The notes beneath the pieces were generated by a model, which worked only from the letters and a program-made list of their open reading frames with translations, did not search any database and was not told the origin of the DNA. A stretch of 64,000 nt of DNA from Incurvaria masculella (taxonomy: Eukaryota; Arthropoda; Insecta; Lepidoptera; Incurvariidae), in NCBI GenBank assembly GCA_946894095.1, contig OX335656.1:2805001-2869000 (forward strand), read 5' to 3'. Below, piece after piece: positions 58,485-64,000 of the stretch; the first letter of the stretch is position 1; every line of letters starts with the position of its first letter. The position numbers and the translations under genes were made by a program.

Positions 58485-59533
58485 TCATGTAGTTCACTTG
58501 TGCTGTCTTGTTACTCCTGTGCTCTTGGAATTGACATGGATTGAATCACTTTCTTTTCGCTTTCGGATGACGTCATCGCGGTTATTTTATGTCATGTTTG
58601 GTCATTGTACTCTAATCAGAATTATTAGAGAGGGACAAAACTAGTGTGCTTTGGGTATCCCGTGTGGAGGTTTCACGTAGGTAGCTGTCGTTCCACCAAT
58701 AAGAAAGTCTAACTATTTACTGGTGAGTCACAAGTGACTGTGAATCACCGTCGAGTGTGGTAGTTTTTGTTATCAACAACCTCTTATCCTCAATTCTAAA
58801 AAAAAACCATGAGCTTGCAAACGTAGCGGCCGCTCTCGAAACGATTTGGTAGGGCAATAAATTATTTATAAAGCCGCTTACGGGAGGAGTCGGCAGAAAT
58901 GAAAGACAGGAAAATATCAAGGCTAACTCGCGCTTTTTTTGTAGTCTAGAAAAATGTGTTAGTTATGTATACATGAGTAAAAGTGCTACATGATACAGGT
59001 ACAGATACAAATATTAATTTTACCATAAAGAACACACAAAAGTAACAATATTAAATTGATTCATTTGCATATTCAGTATGGTTCGTCATCATTTTTATTT
59101 TGCTCCGTTCAGAAATTTATTTTTATATTTATTTATTTATTTATATTTTAACACATATTGAAATTGCAATGCAATCTGAATAGTTTTAAATATGTGTATC
59201 TTACATAATAAACAATAATTATTTCGACTATAGCATGCTTAGATATTCGATAATACAATATTCGTTGTGATCGTCCAAGTCAGCAATATTAGTTATTTTT
59301 ACTACAAGAAAAAAATTTAGTGACATGAGTTGCCCAGAATGATTTGGAGTCTCTAATATCCGTGGCGGACAATATCTTCTGGTATTTCTAATCTTCGATA
59401 ATCTATAAAGCATTTTGGTATTCACTTAAACATTATTATAACTAAAGGCGTATAAATCAAAAAGGCTATTGAAATATAGAGAAATAAACAAGATACATCT
59501 GTTTGATCGATCGAGTGGTTGGCCCCCCTGGGG
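58485..59533. other. Unassigned intronic DNA
   Basis: Nothing recognised apart from TTTATTTATTTATTTATA simple sequence near 59127. Confidence 0.35.
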
Positions 59534-60070
59534 ACTTACCACGGGAAAGTAACACGCCGGGTAACAGGCAAGTGATATTTAAACTGACGTTAAGTTGAAT
59601 TTCGTACCATGCTGACTGGTAATTTTCAGTTCACTTGACCGAACACGTCGTTTGACCGTTATAGACTAGGAGGTCGCGACGAAAATGGTAACGATATATT
59701 ATCGAGCGATTATAAAATCGAGCGCGACGAGGCGAAATTGAGGCGAATCGAACTTTCTAACGTAAATTAATATATTTTTCACGGTTATTCACTAGATAAA
59801 TATGTGATCTTGTACCACAACAAAGAAAATTGTCTTAATCATTCATAGTTTACAAACATTATTTTTTTAAAGAATATAAGCAACTTATTAAAACCGTTTT
59901 ACGGTCATACACTAGATAATAGTCGAAACATTGATATTTAGATTTTTTACCGGTGTTCATGCTTAACCGACGCCGAAATAAATAAAAATAAACCCAAAAT
60001 GTCGGTAGTTAGCACAGAAATCGGAATATACTAAACATAATAATTAAGATTTCTGTGGTAGTTAGCGTCA

Positions 60071-60246
60071 TATGGAGCCTTAAAGGCAGCACATTTACGA
60101 GCTTCTTCCCTTTGTCCCTCCTCCGCGCAGCTGCGTCGCGGCGAGAAAAGCGAATCGCCTTCCGCTGCGGCACAGAACAAGCGCTTGCGCACAAATAAAT
60201 ACTCACTCCCGATTTAAACTCGATGCTCACGCCGATCCCCGGCTAT
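60071..60246 (-). repeat. GC-rich dispersed repeat, family D copy 2
   Basis: Inverse of 28387-28550. AGGCAGCACATTTACGAGCT to GATGCTCACGCCGATCCCCG. It is directly followed by GGGAGGTCACGACA, the inner arm of family F. In this copy no MITE is inserted at the TTTAAGG site. Confidence 0.7.
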
Positions 60247-60249
60247 TCC

Positions 60250-60790
60250 GGGAGGTCACGACATTTTTGGTCACGATAAGGTAAATGGCTGAATCTGGGT
60301 TCACATGTTAGAGACCAACCCTCTGATGCTAAATATGTCGGTCTGCCTGCGCCAAGTGGTTGTGTTGTCTAGATTGGCTATATAAAATAGATGTTAGTAT
60401 GTACCTGCTGATGAATATACTGATTATCTGGAAACATTGATACCTATTAATTATAGAACAATAACCAGACGGTTTCTTAATTAAATACTTAAATATACCT
60501 AAAGTTATATCTGTATCCTAAATCGCCTATAACTACTAAATGCAACCAAAGATTTGTTTAGCTTTTGTATTGCTAAGCAAGTATGTACTGATACTTTCAT
60601 GCTTCGTCATTTGCATCCATTTACCTTATCATACGATTGTTTTGTCACCATAACTACTTTTTCAAGCGCCTTATCTACGTAACGCAACCACTTGGAACAG
60701 GCAGACTGACACATTTAGCTTCAGAGGGTTGTACTTTATCCTGTGAACCCAGTTTCAGCCATTTACGTTATCGTTACCATTTTTGTCGCG
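60250..60790. mobile_element. MITE family F core with about 120-bp inverted arms
   Basis: The left arm (GAGGTCACGACATTTTTGGT, AAATGGCTGAATCTGGGTTC, CCAACCCTCTGATGCTAAAT, GTCTGCCTGCGCCAAGTGGT) is the inverse of 60668-60790 with scattered differences. The AT-rich centre carries no ORF. Confidence 0.7.
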
Positions 60791-61034
60791 ACCTCCTAGT
60801 CTAATACGTAAATGGATGAAACTGGGTTTACTCATAGTACCAAGACCAACCCTCTGAAGCGAAATGTGTCGGTATGCCTCAGATTTACTCACTCACTTGT
60901 CTGTTCGCCATGCGAGTTACTTAACCATGGTAACTTCCCTGTTGTGTCCCACGAAGTAGCGGGCACGAAATCATGAGCGGGCCGGGAACTGCGGGAAAAA
61001 CTGTAGAAACCATAGATATTTCATTATGTGCCTT

Positions 61035-61818
61035 GTTTTTTTTTATGTAACTGGACATTTTTTTTTATGCGCCTGTAATGGATAGCTAATACCACACAAC
61101 TACCGTTATGATATTAGCCCAATACACCACATTCCCGAAGGAATTTGGTGCCATGCCAGGACTTTTCCTTTATGAGCACGGCTACATTGAATTGGATGGA
61201 AAACACGGAAATTTTTTTTCATTGCCGCTTCGACCATATTTACATCCAATGCGATGGTACTAACCCGGGCGGGCTTAAACCCTACCACATAGTAGGGGAA
61301 CGGGACCTACAGTTTTACATGGATTCCGAACCTTGGAGCAACTCGCATTCGTGACGAAATGCACTTATCGAACTCGGAAAGAGAAAGACAGTGGTGCATG
61401 TCGGTATTAAACCCAGGTCTCTGGTACGCTAGGCCAGTCCCCGCGCCACTAGGCTACGAGCCACACATGGATGGCTAAAACCAACTGAATGTCAGATATT
61501 AACCTAACACACCACATGGTAACTAAGTGTCATGCCAGGACCTTCCTTATATTTCTCGGCTACATTGAACTGGATGGAAAACACGGACAACTTTCATTGC
61601 CGCTTCGACCATCTTCCATTAAATGCGATGGTACCAACCCGGGCGGGATTAACCCTACCACCTCGTAAGTGAGGAAGAAGACCTACAGTTTTACGTTGAA
61701 TCCGAACCACGGCGAGGCCTCAACGGTTGGAAGTGGTCACCCATCCAGAACCTAACCGCGCTCAGAGGTGCTTCACCAAGCTTATCGAATCGCAAGGCGT
61801 CGCGCCACTGTATGCCTT
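61035..61818 (-). mobile_element. 5S-type SINE interrupted by a tRNA-headed SINE
   Basis: The outer SINE begins at 61035 with its tail (TTTTTTTTATGTAACTGGAC). It breaks at about 61056 and continues at 61463 with ACATGGATGGCTAAAACC, through the body to a 5S-like head ending near 61818 (CATCCAGAACCTAACCGCGC, then GGCGTCGCGCCACTG). Its head differs from those at 25930 and 35158 (CTCTGAGCGCGGTTAGGTTC on the minus strand), marking an older subfamily also seen at 24397. Confidence 0.75.
61058..61462 (-). mobile_element. tRNA-headed SINE, copy 3 (inserted in another SINE)
   Basis: Full-length. On the minus strand it has A box TAGCCTAGTGG and a B-box-like GGTTTAATACC with one change, then the shared body and tail. 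It is very similar to 5612-6019 and sits inside the tail of the 5S-type SINE. Confidence 0.83.
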
Positions 61819-61904
61819 GCAGCTTGCACCGAATGCTGCGGAGACACATAGATGAATTTGTGAAACACGTAACTAAAATCAAAAACCTTTTTTAATCCCT
61901 TTTT

Positions 61905-62212
61905 AGGGTTCCGTACCCAAAGGGTGAAAACGGAACCCTATTACTGAGACTCCGCTGTCCGTCCGTCCGTCCGTGCGTCCGTCCGTCCGTCTGTCACAGG
62001 GCTGTATCTCATGAACCTTAATAGGTAGGCAGCTAAAATTTTCACATAGTGTGTATTTATTTTGCCGCTATAACAACAAATAAGTAAAATAAAAAAATTA
62101 TAAAAAATACAGGGGGGTCCCATACAAAAAACGTAATTATTTTGTGTTAAATCTTGTACAATGGTACGGAACCCTTCGTGTGCGAGTCCGACTCGCACTT
62201 GGCCGGTTTTTT
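61905..62212 (+). mobile_element. GTCCG-microsatellite element, family A copy 5
   Basis: Complete copy: AGGGTTCCGTACCCAAAGGG, (GTCC)n with a GTGC interruption, TCATGAACCTTAATAGGTAG, TTGCCGCTATAACAACAAAT, and the terminal GTGCGAGTCCGACTCGCAC with TTGGCCGGTTTTTT. Confidence 0.82.
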
Positions 62213-62867
62213 GTTATTTTCGATTGCTTAACAAGTATTTCTGTAAGGAAAATCAATCACTATATAAATCCTAGAGCGTTGCAATAGATACCGAGTGTAG
62301 CATGGGAACTCCAGACGCGTTCGCTCTCCAGACGATCCGAGTGAATAAGTCAGCTTTACTCCCGCCAGCGCTATTAATAATTGAGCCTTTATGCGGAGCG
62401 GACTCTCTTCTCGAAGCGCAATTGTAACTTTCTTTCTGCGAGAATTCCTCTCGATGTCGCTTCGAGTTTCCTCAAATGAAGATGATATTGTTCGCTCCAC
62501 CCCCGCCGGCCCCCGACCTCCGCACGCCCCGCACCCCCCCCACCCCCACCCCCGCCGTCGCCTCCCCCGGGGGCGCCCCCCGGCCCCGAGTCTCGCGCCG
62601 CGCTCCGTCGTTTGTTCGTGATAATGTAATCTTTAAAGACGATAACTAATCTTTGTAATTAATCTTTTTCTTGGATGAGACACAATGGGCCTGCGCAAAG
62701 GAAAAGCAGAGGTGAAGGCCTGAGCAATGCTCGACCCATTCGGCGAGTGTCGCTATAGATTTAGTGCGTCGGTGTCGCTTCGCTCAGGGTGAGCATAGCG
62801 GGGGAATGGGAGGTCAAGTTTGAATGCGACCCGCGCGAGAGAAAAAAGGACAGCGCTACATCGGTGA
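62213..62867. other. Intronic DNA with C-rich island at 62495-62610
   Basis: The island has long C runs (CCGCACCCCCCCCACCCCCA and CCTCCCCCGGGGGCGCCCCC). A 76-codon open frame (62391-62621) crosses it and looks like a composition artefact. No promoter or exon is demonstrable, but the island resembles the CpG block at 15480-15755 in composition. Confidence 0.45.
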
Positions 62868-63195
62868 TGCGAGTGGCTCGTGGCCTCGGGGCGCGCGACC
62901 TTGATTCCCATGCGAGAGGTCATGTATTAAATCTTCGCCCCGTTAATGCACCACTTTATCTCTTTCAGAATTAGATAACTCCATTTCGCCACGAATACGA
63001 GCTGTTCCCTGGTTGTCATCCATTGCATCCTTTTTCCCCCGTCCGGGTTAGTACCACCGTAAGATGGTCGAAGCGTTAATGGAACATTGTCCGTGTTTTC
63101 CATTTAGTCGATGTAGCTATGCTCGCAGCAGGAAGATCCCGGAATTAAACCTAATTACTTCGGGAATCAATGTTTGCGTCATCCGTCAGTTGGTA
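62868..63195 (+). mobile_element. Degenerate tRNA-headed SINE
   Basis: A decayed head (TGGCTCGTGGCCTCGGGGCG), AGATAACTCCATTTCGCCAC and GAATACGAGCTGTTCCCTGG, then body phrases CCGTCCGGGTTAGTACCACC, TTGTCCGTGTTTTCCATTTA and TTACTTCGGGAAT. It is old, with the tail lost. Confidence 0.65.
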
Positions 63196-63388
63196 GTGAA
63201 GTGACGTTCATCTACCTAAACAATAGACTCGAGATAAAGCGACTCCATACGAATATACTTCTATACATTTTATCGCAGTAAAACACCGATCCCGAGGAGT
63301 CACCACCTTCTACACCACTACGCTCCGTTTTGCTCCTTCCCCGCGCACGGCTGACCTTAATGTCCTTTCCCACAGCCAGGAATTCACG

Positions 63389-63585
63389 TTTTTAACAAAC
63401 AAATTTAGAGAAACTAATATCAGGATCACTTACAAACGTTTTTAATTTATCTGAAGTGAAGAGAGAACCATCGTTTAGTGCCTGCCAAGTTTTTACCAAA
63501 CCAATTTAGAGGAACTATTGCAAGGTTCAATTGCCAACGTTACAATCTGAATTGAAGAAAGGAGAATCGTTCAGTGCTCGCCAAG
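63389..63585. repeat. About 100-bp diverged tandem duplication
   Basis: Unit 1 (63389-63489) and unit 2 (63490-63585) share TTTTTA.CAAAC.AATTTAGA, GAAGTGAAGAGAG/GAAGAAAGGAG and TCGTTTAGTGCCTGCCAAG versus TCGTTCAGTGCTCGCCAAG, with roughly a quarter of positions changed. The open frame at 63531-63725 starts in unit 2 and is not otherwise supported. Confidence 0.7.
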
Positions 63586-64000
63586 TGTTGCGGGAATACA
63601 AAAGAACTACCTGCACAGAAGAGGGATATTTGCAAGATTTTTCAATTTCTTCCGAATTCTTGCTACACGCATTTGACCATTTAATTCGACCTGCCGACGA
63701 CATCGCGATAGTTATGTCTGAATGACAGACCCGAAAATGCGAACGAACATCCATATAAATCATCACGAAATATTGACATTGGCAATACATCGGCGCCGTT
63801 CAGACCGCATTGGCGCGCTTTTTGACAGATCAAACGCTGTACATTGCTCCGACGCCTCGGCGGCCATGTTGCCCGGGGCCGGCGGCGGGGGATGTTCGGG
63901 AATGTGCCGATGGCTTCCTTGTGTGCCTGTTTGTTATTAAATTAGTTTTGCCGGTGTGTGCACAGCTGTAGCGCCGACTTATCGGCGCTCGGCGCGGTCG
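63586..64000. other. Window end, CpG-rich
   Basis: CpG content rises after about 63790 (GGCGGCCATGTTGCCCGGGG, GGCCGGCGGCGGGGG). A small perfect stem AGCGCCGA/TCGGCGCT is at 63970-63989. The rise may continue into an island or an exon beyond the window. Nothing coding is demonstrable. Confidence 0.4.

Larger units (their letters stand above)
59534..60934. mobile_element. Nested cluster: family G split by family F and D
   Basis: Family G (see 6611-6825) is present as a left part (59534-59662, CACGCCGGGTAACAGGCAAG, TTTCGTACCATGCTGACTGG) and a right part (60881-60934, ACTTGTCTGTTCGCC, TTAACCATGGTAAC). Between them lies an insertion bounded by 34-bp inverted ends with one mismatch (59663-59696 and 60769-60802, AGACTAGGAGGTCGCGAC...). 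Inside are family D copy 2 (60071-60246), an inner pair of inverted arms of about 120 bp (60250-60372 and 60668-60790), and a further partial arm (60803-60880). Confidence 0.7.
15856..64000 (+). other. Probable very long first coding intron, continuing beyond the window
   Basis: It starts with GTGAGT after the Semaphorin-1a-like exon. Reading downstream I found no segment resembling the expected next part of the protein (the start of the sema domain with its LLVGARN-type motif). I also found no other convincing host gene. Large first introns are usual for insect axon-guidance genes (general knowledge). Very short exons could have been missed, and a nested gene is possible. Confidence 0.5.

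Noticed and set aside
63531..63725. 64-codon frame as the next semaphorin exon
   Set aside because: The translation has none of the expected sema-domain motifs and begins within a tandem duplication.

Overview
The window is nuclear DNA of an insect, almost certainly a butterfly or moth. It is AT-rich and crowded with short non-autonomous transposons and SINEs of the kind seen across Lepidoptera. It holds very little coding sequence and no operons. I could firmly support one host coding exon, at 15756-15855 on the + strand. It encodes a signal peptide followed by AWQENVRPKVFAQL and a GTGAGT splice donor, and it matches the N-terminus of transmembrane Semaphorin-1a (Fasciclin IV). It sits in a CpG-rich block (about 15480-15870) that looks like the promoter and 5' UTR. 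I found no second semaphorin exon downstream, so 15856-64000 reads best as a very long first coding intron, which may itself hold regulatory islands.

Layout. 1-15480: presumed upstream sequence with a perfect 85-bp-arm hairpin (731-905), TTAA-type MITEs, an old minisatellite (4685-5100), SINEs, two GTCCG-microsatellite elements, a CR1/Jockey-like LINE tail (9612-10130) and further MITEs. 15480-15855: CpG-rich 5' end and first coding exon. 15856-42697: intron with a 204-bp tandem duplication, LINE fragments, SINEs, MITEs (one with a SINE nested inside it) and a tRNA-Arg-like sequence enclosed by 43-bp inverted arms. 42698-53858: the largest structure, an LTR-internal-LTR-internal-LTR array with a period of 5,069 bp and a 4-bp target duplication (CAAT). 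A PBS-like site shows that it lies on the minus strand. Its 4-kb internal region has no gag or pol, so it is a large non-autonomous (LARD-like) LTR retrotransposon. 53859-64000: more intron with nested repeats (59534-60934 and 61035-61818), C-rich islands and a short tandem duplication.

The genes do not form a pathway here. The interest lies in the semaphorin anchor, the LTR array, a SINE group in which one body is joined to either a tRNA-like or a 5S rRNA-like head, and the nested insertions that give a relative order of transposon activity. All family assignments come from reading the sequence. No searches or folding programs were run.
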